DNA of 64,000 nucleotides, taken from positions 124,001 through 188,000 of the forward strand of contig SADC01000922.1 of assembly GCA_004194705.1 (NCBI GenBank), read 5' to 3'. A program made the position numbers and the translations under genes. Positions 45,241 to 56,600 of the stretch are shown here, one piece after another. The stretch's first letter is position 1; each line of letters opens with the position of its first letter. Under the pieces are notes generated by a model that made no database searches, had not been told where the DNA came from, and saw only the letters and a list, made by a program, of their open reading frames with translations. Origin of the DNA: Ditylenchus dipsaci. Lineage: Eukaryota > Nematoda > Chromadorea > Rhabditida > Anguinidae.

Positions 45241-45792
45241 AGAATTTAAAACCCACCAAAGTGTCAAACAATGAAGACTATTAATAAACTTTTGACTGTT
45301 ATACGTCGTAGGTGGTTGTGAGGGGCCATAAACTGTATAAATGGCACCTCATTTGTGTTAAGGTCGAAATGGTGAGTTTGGAACAATTATCTTTCGAAAA
45401 TTTCATGCTCCGTTCGAAAATTAAAGAAAGCGCTATAAACAGCAAATATAAAAAATCATGTGTTTGAAATATTTTGTTGTAAAAATTTTACATTTTACGT
45501 CAAGTATTTTTTCATTTCAACAAAAACCGAAAATTCGGGATCGTATGTGCTGACTCTTTTTTGTTCTGTCAATATATCTGTTATATGTGCGTCAATTTTC
45601 TAATCTTAATAAACCATTTGTGAGGGAATTACCAGGCCTACAAGATGACATACCGTGCACAAGAAATCAAGAAACAAAATTAATTCTGCGATGCTCTTGC
45701 TTTTATGTAAATTCCGCTTAGACTGAGAGCTAAAAATAAAACACTTTTCACACAAAAAAATTCAACCAAAAAATAAGCCAGGAGAAGGCAGA

Positions 45793-46140
45793 CACCGTAA
45801 ATGCTCTAATACAACCCCCCCCCCCCCCCTCTTTTTGTGAAATTTCTCAGGGGTCCTGCTGTTAAAAAACCGTTGCAATCAGACCACCGTGATTAACACA
45901 TTCTGATGAGTTCCAAGATATTTGACACGAGAAAGGCCAATCTATACATTGGTTTATTCGTACGCAGAATTTCAGATGAAGACCAATTTCGTATGCTTCA
46001 CAACCTGAGGAGATGGGCTCTTTCAAAAAGAAGCTATTTTTACTCACCCTTTAATGGGAAGCTATATTAGAAGGGGGTTCCTATTAGAAGGGGTGAGGGG
46101 CTCTATCAGAGAGAGGGGCTCTAATAGAAAAAGTACGGTA
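45793..46140. mobile_element. MITE, CCGTAAATGCTCTAATAC / GTATTTT family
   Basis: ACCGTAAATGCTCTAATACA followed by a C13 tract is balanced at the right by CTCTAATAGAAAAAGTACGG and TA. CTATTAGAAGGGG words lie inside the right end. A diverged member of the CCGTATTTyCTCTAATAG family. Confidence 0.65.
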
Positions 46141-46660
46141 TGATGTCAAAAATACAATTTTTGGTTGGTCCCCTTGTGGTATTGGTCCTTGTCCATGGAC
46201 GGCCTCTGTATGGCCAAAACATTATTATAGAAAAAGCTCAAGAAAAAAAGTTATGGCAATTTCTAAACGAACGAATTTCTTGACACACCCTGTACAACAC
46301 TGCGATGCCTATTAGAGTGAATTTTTGATATAATACGAATACGATTGATAGAATACGAAGCTTTTTTTGGAGGGTGGGGGGGGATGTACATTCCAGTAGC
46401 ACCGAAATCTGTTTGATTTTTGCAGACAGCAGCTTTGCTTTATTATTATGTTTCCTTAAAAATTTAAGAGAAACAGAAGTTTGAATTAGCGCTAGGCACA
46501 GTCCCTCGCCAAATTAAATTGTCTTTATCTTTGAACAAAACAAACGAAAATTATATATATTGGAAGATTAGATTCTCCAGTTTGCCAGTGGTGTCTTTAG
46601 GTTTTTGAGGCGCCATCAAATTATAAATTATTCTCTTGCTTTTGTGAATAATTTCTGACT

Positions 46661-46668
46661 TTTTTCAG
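46661..46668 (+). promoter_or_regulatory. Acceptor-like site just upstream of an ATG
   Basis: TTTTTTCAG ends 7 nt before the ATG of the coiled-coil ORF, with no upstream coding exon recognised. A trans-splice acceptor is the simplest reading. Confidence 0.45.
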
Positions 46669-46675
46669 TAAATTA

Positions 46676-47014
46676 ATGGACGCCAACAAGAGAAGAGCAG
46701 AAGCCCTCAAGGCTTACCATGCTGAAGCTAAAGCAAAGAAGCAAAGAAGAGCTGAACAACTACGTAAAGGTTGGGCTGCTTCAGCTGCCAGTCGTCCACC
46801 TGCAACTCCCAAACAACCAAGTCTGAGAAAAAGGCTGGAATTGGCTGAGTATCAGCTTATCAAGAAGGATACCTTGCTTCTAGAGAAGGACACAATTATT
46901 GCCTCACTTCGTGACCAGCTCAATCAGAAGGATGCCACTCTCAAGCAGTGCCATGATAAAGCCATAGCCAAACAGCAAATTATTGATGAACTCAAAAACT
47001 CAGTTGCCGAATAA
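46676..47014 (+). CDS. Small basic coiled-coil protein, single exon
   Basis: The ORF is 112 aa. It has a strongly basic start (MDANKRRAEALKAYHAEAKA, KKQRRAEQLRKGWAAS), a short Ala/Pro linker (ASRPPATPKQPS), then a heptad-rich coiled coil (RLELAEYQLIKKDTLLLEKD, TIIASLRDQLNQKDATLK) to SVAE and TAA. A TTTTTTCAG acceptor lies 7 nt before the ATG. After the TAA the same frame stays open for 17 codons of similar text (QKTINSLRKTSVATTKT) to a second TAA at 47066-47068, so the first stop may be a substitution or error. No family is recognised. The basic N-terminus suggests nucleic-acid binding, but this is inference. The gene is convergent with the DRAM gene. Confidence 0.6.
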   Translation: MDANKRRAEALKAYHAEAKAKKQRRAEQLRKGWAASAASRPPATPKQPSLRKRLELAEYQLIKKDTLLLEKDTIIASLRDQLNQKDATLKQCHDKAIAKQQIIDELKNSVAE

Positions 47015-47069
47015 CAGAAAACCATCAACTCTTTGAGGAAGACATCTGTTGCTACTACAAAAACCTAAG

Positions 47070-47765
47070 TTTCTCAAATCCTAATGATGACTCTCAAACG
47101 TATTTTTGTATGTTTTCTGCTCTATTATTTTACTCGGTTGTAAATATTTCCACACCCTCAAAAATCTTCTATAAATATAACAAACAAATGAAAACCGAGT
47201 ACAGTTCAAGAACTCTCTGAAATATTTCGAACTACACCAACCTAAACATGGAAAGCGTAAAAGTCTGCAGTATGAAACTTACTCCAACCTCATATTCGAA
47301 AAGGTTTTAGCCAGCTAATTTTTTAAGAGCGTTATTGAGATTGACCGTCTTCCAGCAAAGCTGGGGATATACGAAAAATAACGACATACAACAAAACATT
47401 GGAATTTGGAATGACGGCGGATTTCAATATGCTAATACTATGTAAAAAAAAATTTTCAGGTTTCATTGACGATGAATTTGAATGTAATTTGAATTTGGAT
47501 TTTGCGCCAGTTTGAATAACCCTACCCCCTCTCCCAAATCGCTCGAAATACCCTTTGAAACAAAAAATTTAGGCTTAGCAGTTAGTGTCATTTTTGACCT
47601 TTTCCAGGTTTGGCACTTAGTTTTGACTGAAAAATAATTTACGTACTTTTTCGGCGATCTGGGACGTATGTTTGGGTACTTTTTTGGCACCTATGCGCCT
47701 ATCGTCGTTTATATTGTTTTTTGTATTTATTAATAGTTAAATATATTAGGGCTTCCGCGAGATAC
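47070..47765. other. 3' flank of the coiled-coil gene and spacer
   Basis: AT-rich sequence with no further exon. A minus-strand 75-aa frame at 47463-47690 is unsupported. Confidence 0.35.
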
Positions 47766-47771
47766 CCGATA

Positions 47772-47953
47772 CAGTCGACGCTCTCTATAACGACGCTCTT
47801 CATAACGACCCACTTTCTATAACGGCCGGACGAAATAGCTGTTTGGTCACAAACGACCTCATTTACGTCAAAACGACGTTCTTTATAAAGACGCTCTCTA
47901 TAACGACTCGGTTTAGCCGGTCCCTTGAGAGTCGTTACAGATAGCGTTGACAG
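47772..47953. mobile_element. pogo-like MITE of CTCTATAACGAC words
   Basis: CAGTCGACGCTCTCTATAAC at the left and, inverted, CTGTCAACGCTATCTGTAAC at the right, with TA on both sides. The interior repeats CTATAACGAC words at least five times. Confidence 0.8.
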
Positions 47954-48064
47954 TATATATTTCCACAACCTGACCTAAAATTTTGCTAGAACTCGAAAGT
48001 TGCGACACGCATATATGATAAGCACTATATAAAGAAAATGCAACATTAATTCTCCGAAAATTAC

Positions 48065-48070
48065 TTTATT
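48065..48070 (-). terminator. AATAAA polyadenylation signal of the DRAM gene
   Basis: AATAAA on the minus strand, about 125 nt after the TAG at 48195-48197. Confidence 0.55.
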
Positions 48071-48194
48071 TGGTGTACATGCTGAGCATCATTACAGTAG
48101 TTGTGTGAATGTATTTACATTATCGGTTTCAATCAAGGCGATCCCGACAGATCTGCAATCGAGGTCCACAAAGGTGACTGATCTAGGTGAGAAA

Positions 48195-51041
48195 CTAATG
48201 GTTGCACACCCATTGCACTCTAATCTTTTCAAATTCCCTGGAAAAAGACAGCAAGAAAGACATGTGAAGCAAGGCTAAACTCCATTCCGCTATCGCTGAG
48301 ATACAGTGCAGATTGTAGCCTAAATAAAAATCACAGATAAGTTAATATAAAGCAAAAAGCCTACAGGCATGGGAACCAGTTTGTGTGTCCAAGGCCTAAA
48401 ATTTTTTGTAAATCATTTGGATAAAAATTGTAGTCAAATCTGCTAGTGGTTTCTTTGATATGGTAACCCGAAAGTGTGCATGATTCAGGCAACCTATTCA
48501 AATACTTACCTAGGAGTAGGCAAATCGGGAAAGACACTATGAAAAGTGTTGGCTGCAGCCCAACCAAACCCGAAAGCTGAAAATTCAAATAAGATATATG
48601 GGTTTCATAAAATAATTTGGAGCATACCCATGAAGAATAGACAAACCGAAGCAATTGCCATCACACCCCTGATTTTGGCTATTCTTATGCCGGAAAACAG
48701 AGGGTACATCCTGAAAATTTCAATATTTATGAAGTACAATATTTATGAAAAACCGAGTAGGTGTTTTAAGGAGGGGGTGGTAAAACCGAGTAGCGCCGAC
48801 TTCTGCTTTGAATTTAAAAATTTTCGTCTTAGTTAAAAAGGAGTAGCGTCGGACCCTTTATCTTCCTTATCACGTCAATCTGAAAGGTTTGAATGTGCGC
48901 AGGACCACACACATTTTGTCAATAATAGTTTCGGATTGTTATTTTGTTCGCGCTTGTTTAGAAAACAAATTTGTGAATTTATTCAAAATTGAGAACTATT
49001 TTTTAGTGGAGCCCAACGTTGCTTGACAATGCAAGATCGGACAACTTGTCCGACTTTTCCTGCTCCACTACTTAACTCTGGAAAGGAGACTCATATGGAA
49101 TAGAGCATAACGTTTAAAATTTTAAATGAAAACAAAAAATAATTCGAAAACATTATTGGCAAAATCCATGTGATCCCGCGCGCATTCAAACCTAAGAAAT
49201 CGTCATTATGAGGAAGGGACAATTTCCTTTAATCAACATTTAAGCATTGCAAAGCAATATTTAAAAAGCCAACCTATAAGATATCCAGGCCTGGCCCAGC
49301 ATATACACGCAACCACTTCCGAAACTGAAATTTTTTTAACCTACAACCAAGAGCTGACTAATTAATGTTTTACGGGTGCACTCACCACAGAAAGGCACCA
49401 AATAAATGCACTGAAAACGAGGTTTATGTGCTTGATCTGAGACAGATGATAATGATACCTTGAATCACTGCCGTTTCCTGGAAATTAGCTACCAGAAACA
49501 TGCCACTAGCACCTAGCAGACCTGCGTATAAGTTAAGGCGGTTGAAAGATTTAAGCAACAAGTCAGAGCTTCTGTTCAATTCAGCCACTAAGCTGTATCT
49601 GAATGACAGGCGGTTCAAAACAATGCGTAAAGCAGCATAAAAGTAGCAATAATACCTCAAATAGACAATAAGCATGGACAGAAAGGAGCAAATATTCAGG
49701 AACATACTGAAAAAAAGTTTACACGCGTTGGTAGTTTATGCTAGTTAGCCACACCCCATATTCTTTTCATTTTTAGGCTTTTTACAAGGCAGCCCGGCGC
49801 CAAGACTGACAAAAAATGTCTTCGCCATTCTTCGCCAAGGCACATAATTTTTTCATGGGTTACATTTTCACCGACCTTTAAGTTTAAGAAATGAAAAAAT
49901 TAAGAAATCTTGTAGAGCGTGCCCAAATCTTATGTGAATTTGACATCACCTCCCCCCAACTCTCAAAGCTATTAAAAATTTCAGGAAAGACCCATGGCCT
50001 AAAGGTTAACTATGAAAGCCATTAGATACGTATCAAGGTGTTTATAGAATTTTAAGTGGCCCTTGTTCCATGTTTTCTGGACCTTGAAAGCTGCTGAACC
50101 AGATTTGTCCGCAACTTGGGCACGCTCTACATAAATGTGCAGAATTTTTTTTCATCGAAGTTCCCTCCGCTCACAGTAAGTGTCCCTTTCTTGTAAGTTC
50201 CCCTTACTCTACTCAATGGCTGCGATAAAAAGTACTGTTTGGTGTTGTTGAACAATTTTCCAAAACGAGCATATTTGTCGGGCTTCATTAGCGAAAATTC
50301 TCGATCTCCATTCCTCTAGTATGCATGTTTTACTTATTTATTTGTGTGTCTTGTTCGCCGAGTTGTAGGTACAGTTAGCCGAAAAATCTGGAATGCTTTT
50401 ATCAGCTTTTGGTCAAATCATTTTTTAAATTTTTTGCAATTGTTATATTTTACTAGGAGAGCTTTGAAACAGTCTATAAATGAATTCTGATTCAAAATTT
50501 TTAAATATATCAACTCTCTTCAAGCTATATTTAAAAACCATATTTTTAATCTCTTGTTGTGTGGAATAATCACACAATATTTACCTGAACATACAAGCCT
50601 CCGGGCGGTTGTCTCCTGCTGCAGATATATATGGGAATACAGGATCAACTAAACATCGAAATTATTTAGTTGAAAAAGATCCGAATTAAAATTACCATCT
50701 CCACGCCAAACAGAAAATGAATATGTGAAACCTGAATAAATTAAGTGTGAAGTTAAGTTAAGCATGTAATTGAGAATATAGGTCGCACAGTTAGTACAGT
50801 CAAAACTCCCATTAACATACGGCTGGCTAAGATCTATTTGGTCTGATCATAGTGATTTCCTTATTAACATACTCTCCCATTAACATACACCTCTCATTAA
50901 CATACGGCTAGTCCCGGTCCCAAGGGTGTATGTTAATGGGAGTTTTGACTGTAGTCACCTACCTAGCATAGTAGTGAAAACTATAGCAAATAGAACAGGT
51001 AAATGGGCTGACCCAAGTTGTTTGAATTGCAGAAATAACAT
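48195..51041 (-). CDS. DRAM/TMEM150-family membrane protein
   Basis: Eleven exons on the minus strand: 51041-50963, 50731-50696, 50648-50585, 49706-49656, 49598-49459, 49410-49386, 49324-49274, 48710-48628, 48576-48509, about 48395-48364, and 48319-48195 (TAG). Together they encode about 250 aa, near the usual family size. Diagnostic pieces are VDPVFPYISAAGDNRPEACM (family: PYIS-D/A-G-xxPPE), LGASGMFLVANFQETAVIQ, HLFGAFL joined to CFGSGCVYMLGQAWISYR, and GYNLHCISAIAEWSLALLHM with FSREFEKIRV near the C-terminus. Six membrane segments are expected. DRAM proteins sit in lysosomal membranes and influence autophagy; Frag1/PGAP2 relatives are also possible. Exon 10 to 11 joins in phase only if one G is added at the CCTG/GTAGGC donor. 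Exon 1 begins MLFLQFKQLGSAHLPVLF, 28 nt after an acceptor-like TTCTAG. Confidence 0.85.
49010..49195. repeat. Partial copy of the GCGCGGACCACC MITE with structured loop
   Basis: 49010-49075 matches the reverse complement of the loop of the MITE at 1018-1388 (GAGCCCAACGTTGC and CTGCTnnACT). 49140-49190 matches its right arm in diverged form (CCGCGCGCATTCAAA). It lies in a DRAM intron. Confidence 0.6.
50797..50951. mobile_element. pogo-like MITE of CCCATTAACATAC words
   Basis: CAGTCAAAACTCCCATTAAC at the left and its perfect inverse GTTAATGGGAGTTTTGACTG at the right, flanked by TA. The interior repeats CATTAACATAC four times. It lies in DRAM intron 1, with its edge 11 bp from the splice donor. 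Confidence 0.9.
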
Positions 51042-51069
51042 TATTATATACACAGCCAATAATAAGACA

Positions 51070-51079
51070 CTAGAATGGT
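51070..51079 (-). promoter_or_regulatory. Acceptor-like site upstream of DRAM ATG
   Basis: TACCATTCTAG on the minus strand ends 28 nt before the start codon, compatible with trans-splicing or a short 5' UTR exon. Confidence 0.4.
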
Positions 51080-51804
51080 AATTAAGAGATCAAAGAAAAA
51101 GGCTAGAGCCCTGGACTAGCGGTAAAGTTGCTCCACAAATGAGTAACACAAGACCTGAAATGTCAATCGAATGAATTAATCGATTGATTGAATAGCAAGA
51201 ATAAGCTTTTCTTCTAAACAAGTAACAGAAAATCGAATATCACAGAGGAAAAAATAGGTTGAATTCTGGCAGGAATCAAACCTGAGAGAATTTTTTTTCT
51301 TAATCATTGAAATCGGGTTCTGACAAAACGATTCCTAAAATTGAATTTTAGGCCTTGTTTTGTTAAAAACTAAACTAAAATTTGTACAGAAGTTTAATGA
51401 TTAGGAAAAATTTTGAATTGGCGCGCACCACATATACTTTCGTCACCTTCTATCAAAATGGGACTTTCCGTCACCTCATATTAAAACAGGACGTTTCTTC
51501 ACCTGCCAATAAAAAAGGATGTTTCGTCGATTCACGTTTACCGCTTGTTTCAATTTATGGTTTAATTTATGCGGACAAGGACAATTTTGCCCCATATTTT
51601 TCCTCAATGAACTAAGGCAAACGAACCTGAACAAAAACAACTTAAAGACCCCAACAGATGGGATTTGAACATATTTTTTGTGAAGTAGGGGGCTACCACA
51701 TGAAGAAACTCTGGGGTAAAATACCCTTACAAACACTGTTTCCATGCAAATCAAGGTGATTTTGTACCAGTCTTGATGACCAAAACCAAGTAAAAAGAAG
51801 GGGT

Positions 51805-52034
51805 ATAGACGTTTGGCTACAAATGTAACATTTTTGGCGTTCTGCCCTATGTTCTGTTTTAGCCACTTAGGCCTACTTAGGCTTAGGCCTTAGGCTTAGG
51901 CTTAGGTTTAGGCTTAGGGACCAAAAAATGTCTTACGAACTACAAAATGGCTGAAAAAATAAGCCTAAGTGGCTTAAACAGAACATAGGGCAGAACGCCA
52001 AAAATGTTACATTTGTAGCCAAACGTCTACTCAC
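51805..52034. mobile_element. Hairpin MITE with TTAGGC array in its loop
   Basis: The arms of about 70 bp, AGACGTTTGGCTACAAATG and CATTTGTAGCCAAACGTCT, with GTTCTGCCCTATGTTCTG and its complement, are almost identical. The loop starts with several TTAGGC units. Confidence 0.85.
51876..51919 (+). repeat. Interstitial telomere-like (TTAGGC)n
   Basis: About six TTAGGC units, one with an inserted C and one TTTAGGC variant, occur in a row. TTAGGC is the nematode telomere unit. Here it lies in a transposon loop and not at a chromosome end. Confidence 0.75.
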
Positions 52035-52379
52035 CAAAAAGAAAATCAAAATTTCGGCGCAGCAAGGATACCTTACGCACCGTAATCTATAAGTGAGGTA
52101 ATATAATTAATTGTTAAAATTAGTGATAGGTCACGAAACGCCGCTATTTATTGGCAGGTGAAGAAACGTTCCGTTTGTGTATGAGGTCACAAATAGTAAC
52201 GGGTGACGAATCGGTCGAGATGACGCAACGTCACATGCTGTGGTGGAAAGCTTTACTAGTGGGACATTCAGCACAGATTAACGAATAATAGGATACATTT
52301 TCAATAGTTTTTGAAGAGAACGACTAAAATTAGTAGCGAAATTTCAAGTATATAAAAATTTCAAGGAACCCCCGAACTA

Positions 52380-52490
52380 CTGTTTAGCTCTCCATTGAGA
52401 GTTAGTTTTTTAACCATCCTTGAAGGTGGGAAATTATTAGGGATGGGGAGTTGTTAGAGAGTGAGAAGTTAATAGAGTAAATACGGTAAC
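52380..52490. repeat. Fragment of the CCGTATTT MITE family
   Basis: AGAGTAAATACGGTA at the right edge matches the family end; AGTTATTAGAG-like words precede it. The left end is diverged (ACTGTTTAGCTCTCCATTG). Confidence 0.4.
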
Positions 52491-52494
52491 CAAG

Positions 52495-53600
52495 GGCGTT
52501 CTGATAGGCGAAGCATTCATAAGATTACAATGAAATTCGATACTTGGCTATCAAAATTAAAGCAGAAAAATTTGATACTTAATTCATATTAAGCTTTTTC
52601 ATAAAAAAGTTCATTCGCACTAACTAAATTTTATTTAAAATTACACTAATTTTTTATCATTTTGTGAAGTTTAAAAGTTTTGGAACCCATGAAAAAGCCC
52701 TAGGTTGCATTCGTTTTCATGCAACAACCCCAACAACGTTTGCATAACTTTCCAAAAAAAGAAAATTATTTTTGCATTTTCTTGCCAACAATGTTATCGA
52801 TAACTGCAGCATCACATTCATTTCCAAATACAGTTATGATATCAAAAATTATGTGTTATAGACATAGATGAGCCAGTATGCCCCCTTATCAGCTGAATAC
52901 TGGCCAAATCATATGGCTAGCGCTCCTCTCTTAGTCCGAAGGCAGAATAGCAATCTTTTGGCTACTTTTGGCGTTCACAACTTTAAATCTTTATTATTTT
53001 GGATATCTGTGGACACACCTGCTTGTGTTGATAATAAGCAGATGTGTTGTCCAGTCAACTTGATTCGGTTTTTTCGTGTTTTACACCTATGCTCGCAGGC
53101 CTTATATAACTGTTTTCAACAAATTATTTTCTGGGTTTTGTTGTTAATTTGACCATTCTTTTTTGTTAGAGTCAAAAAAGCTGACACGTGTCCTTAGAAT
53201 TTGGTGTCCAAAACTGGTTTTTGCACAGTGAAGAAAGTCAGACACCTGTTTGTGGACAATTAGTCGACAGTAGTAATAGAGAAAGTGGTTTTGACAAAAA
53301 AAATCCTGAATGTTTTTGTGTTTTTTGTGAAATACGTGGGTTTAAAATATAAATTTTACATTCTGAAAAGAATTCTATCTAGTCTTATAGGTAATTTTTG
53401 AGGGTAACCAAGTAGGTAGTTGTCAAATTTCTGTCTTATTTAGACGTTTTGTATAATAAAAACATTGAATAAGGTGTTAGTGACTTGAAGCAGAACTTTT
53501 TTTTAGATATTTAAAATAATTGTGCAAAGCTAGCGTAGTCTTAAATATTCGGATTTTTCATTTGAAAAATTTTCAATTCTGTACTCTGTTTACATAATTT
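52495..53600. other. Intergenic spacer upstream of nucleobindin
   Basis: AT-rich sequence with no repeat. A 94-aa open frame at 52868-53152 starts MSQYAPLSAEYWPNHMASAP but shows no domain or splice context. Promoter sequence for one or both divergent genes is likely but not visible. Confidence 0.35.
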
Positions 53601-53609
53601 TTTTTACAG
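53600..53609 (+). promoter_or_regulatory. Acceptor-like site 10 nt before nucleobindin ATG
   Basis: TTTTTTTTACAG precedes GAGGCTGGAG-ATG. With no upstream coding exon recognised, this is best explained as a trans-splice acceptor. Confidence 0.5.
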
Positions 53610-53619
53610 GAGGCTGGAG

Positions 53620-56600
53620 ATGGCCAAGTTTGGATTAAGGCTAGTATTGTTTGTAGCACTATTGGTTGGTCTAGTTGTGTGCCCACCTCCCAACAGGCAA
53701 ACAGTGGAGCAACAGGCCACCAACAATAAAGTGGAGGAGGAACACAAAACACAGCAAGAACAGGCGGAAGACCATGACTCGGTAGGTGGACCAAACGAGT
53801 TGCACTCATTTATTTTTTTACCTGGATTCACTATTTCTCATTCACTTAACTCGTGTTTGAGTTGGCATTCGAGTTCGACCTCGTATTCAAGTTCGGGTTT
53901 AGACCAAAGGTGTTCACGTAGCTAAAGATCCGAAGTCAAAAGTGTTACGTACTTCTAGTTTGAGTTCGGATTTATAGGTATTCATGTATGTGACTTAGAT
54001 CACTCAAAATGTCATCCCAGAGTGACCAAAGGTCACTGAAAGTTGCTGGTTTGAGGGTTTACTAAACAAAGGGTCCAAGTTATACGCATCAACACCTTTA
54101 ATTTAGACCTTGGACTTGAACTCAAGCTCAAAGTAAATGAACACCTTTGAGTTCATGTTCGGGTTCAAGTTCGACTTCGAGTTTGGATCAAAGCTGTTCA
54201 CGTAGCCAAAAATTTAGAACGCGAACACAACTCGAAGTACGTGAATGAGCGATAAAAGTACCAGATTGGAATGATCCCTTTTTCGGCAGACTTTCTCTCT
54301 GAAAATAGCCAGTTTTAAAAAATTGATAATAATGTTTTATAAAAACCAATTATTGATCTGAAACCATTAAAGATTTGTGATTAATTTTTCTGGTCAGAAA
54401 GCAGAAATATCTATAAAAGAAGGGACCCCAAGCAGTGTAAAAATCAATTTTCTGAAGATTTTCTAATCAATCATAACTATTTCAGCAGTACAAATTTGCC
54501 TACTCCAAATACTTGGAGCTGGTGGTCAAAATTTTGGAGAGTGAACCGAAATTCCAGGAAAGGATCAAGGGCATGAACGAGGAGGAAATCAAGGTACTTT
54601 CAAATTTTCAATCCAATGTCAGTCACAGCAACAAATAAATATTTAGAGTGGTAAAATAGCTGACCACATAGATGATCTGGGTAATTTGCATTGCTAATTT
54701 ACTCTAGTTTATTGCTTTCAACGATATACATTTTTGCAGGCACTGAAGTGTTTGACCAGTTGACCAAGGCTAAAATAGCTGAAATCGACAGGTAATGATA
54801 GTGTGGAGAAGCTCAGGATTAAGTCATGTCCTTAACAGTACCCTTATTTTGCTTTTTCACTTTTTTGATAATTGCGAAAAATTTGTTAAACTTACAGTAA
54901 CTTTTTTTAAAGTGTGGACAGAGCTTAGACTTCTCACAGCCGAAAATTTTTGTTCTACGGAATTTTAATTGGACGCGTGATTTAAAAAAAATCAGACAGT
55001 CCACACACGAGAAAGGCAATAGTCACTAAATCTTTACTATAGTTACTACAGTCAGGGCCGCAACTTAAACTTTCTCAAGGGGGGGGGTAGTAATTGGCCT
55101 AATGAGGAGGGATAACGTATTTCCAAGGGGGGGGGTAATTTTTCCCCCTTCAGGGCGGATTACGGCTGCCTCGAAGGGGGCGGAGGGGGGGGTTTGGTGG
55201 TGGTTAATACCATTATGACATCCCCTCCCCCCAAATTGCGGCCCTGACTACAGCCGTATAATTCCATTCATTGTTGCAGATTACGTGAGGAAATCCAAAA
55301 GCAAATTGAGAAGGATGGGGACGCCAAAAATATTGCTATGCCTGAACATTTGGATGTGGTCAGATATCAATTTTTCATTACCTTTTTAAGATCCGTGCCC
55401 AATTTTAGAACGACTGGGAAAAGTTTGGAAAAGAGGATCTACGGAAACTCATCAAGAAGGTATTTTTGCTTTAATGAGTATTATGAGTAACATGGGGACC
55501 GAACCCCCGCAAGTACCATACTTACATTAATTATTTTTGTTGACAGACAGTTATGGACATGAACGCCATTGATGAGGTGATTACGCTTTCTTCGTTCTTA
55601 TTATTTTCATTCGTTTTTTACGTTTTTTATTGCAGAAAAGAAAAGAGAACTTCAAGAAGTACGAGCTGGAAAAGAAAGCTCAAGAAGATCACCGACTGGC
55701 CCAACTCAGTCAAGAAGAGAGAGAGAAGGCTCAAAGAGAGATCGAGGACGCAAAGCAACGGCATAATCAGGTAGCATAATATTTTTTATTGTACGTTCTA
55801 AATTTTTGTGAGCTCAATTTTTTTTCAAAAATCAAAATTTTCAATCTTTTTTTCATCAAAGACATTTAGTAATGAGGCGAAAAATTGTTTTGTCAAAAGA
55901 TACGTTTGCCAAATCTAGTGTCTGCCATCTCCTAGCCATTTTTCTGTTTGCTAAATGGTTTAGCAAAATATTTTAAATGTATTGGGTTCTATTGGTTGAA
56001 ATGTATTGGGTTTGGCCGTTGAATCGAGGTTTGACTATGAAAAGGTCAAAACTTAACAAAGATTTATGGCTCATTTAGAAATGTTGTTGTTGTCGTTGTC
56101 GTCGTCGTTGTCGCTGGAAAAATTTTTTTATGAAGGCGATTTACGCCAAAGACAACGACAACGCCAATGACTACGACAACGACGACGACAACCTATTTAT
56201 AAAAAATCCAACGACAACGCCATCGACAACGACGACGACTAGGACAACGGCCTTTTTCATTTCAAATTGGACAAATTTTGCATTTTTAGTCAGAATTTTG
56301 AGAATTAACTATATTCTCCACACGTTTTCCCTCACAATCCAGACTGAAAATGTGAAATTTGTCCAATTTGGAATAAAAATTGCCTTTGTCGTTGGTGTCG
56401 TCGTTGTCGTTGGATTTTTTATGAATAAGTTGTCATCGTCGTTGGCGAAAAAAAGGTTTCATAAAAAAAATATTCCAACGACAACGCTCAGCAAACAATA
56501 AAGATAAAGATTTTTGATAACTGACTGCCTTTGCAATTTATCCTTTATCGTAGAATTAGTCACGACCCCTTAGTTGAAACTCCTGTTTGTTCCCTTGTTG

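Larger units (their letters stand above)
51430..52245. mobile_element. CGTCACCT-word element with a nested hairpin
   Basis: GTTTCTTCACCTGCCAATAA (51493-51512) is inverted at 52148-52168, and CGTCACC words surround both. The interior contains a second complete hairpin at 51805-52034. The outer element lies in the spacer between the divergent DRAM and nucleobindin genes. Confidence 0.65.

Noticed and set aside
51655..51735. Possible tRNA on the minus strand (TTCAAATCCC and a 7-bp ACCCCAG/TTGGGGT acceptor-like stem)
   Set aside because: The T stem does not pair and there is no D arm or plausible anticodon loop.
56130..56501. 123-aa Asn/Asp/Thr-rich frame
   Set aside because: It is a translation of the (ACAACG)n arms of a repeat element.
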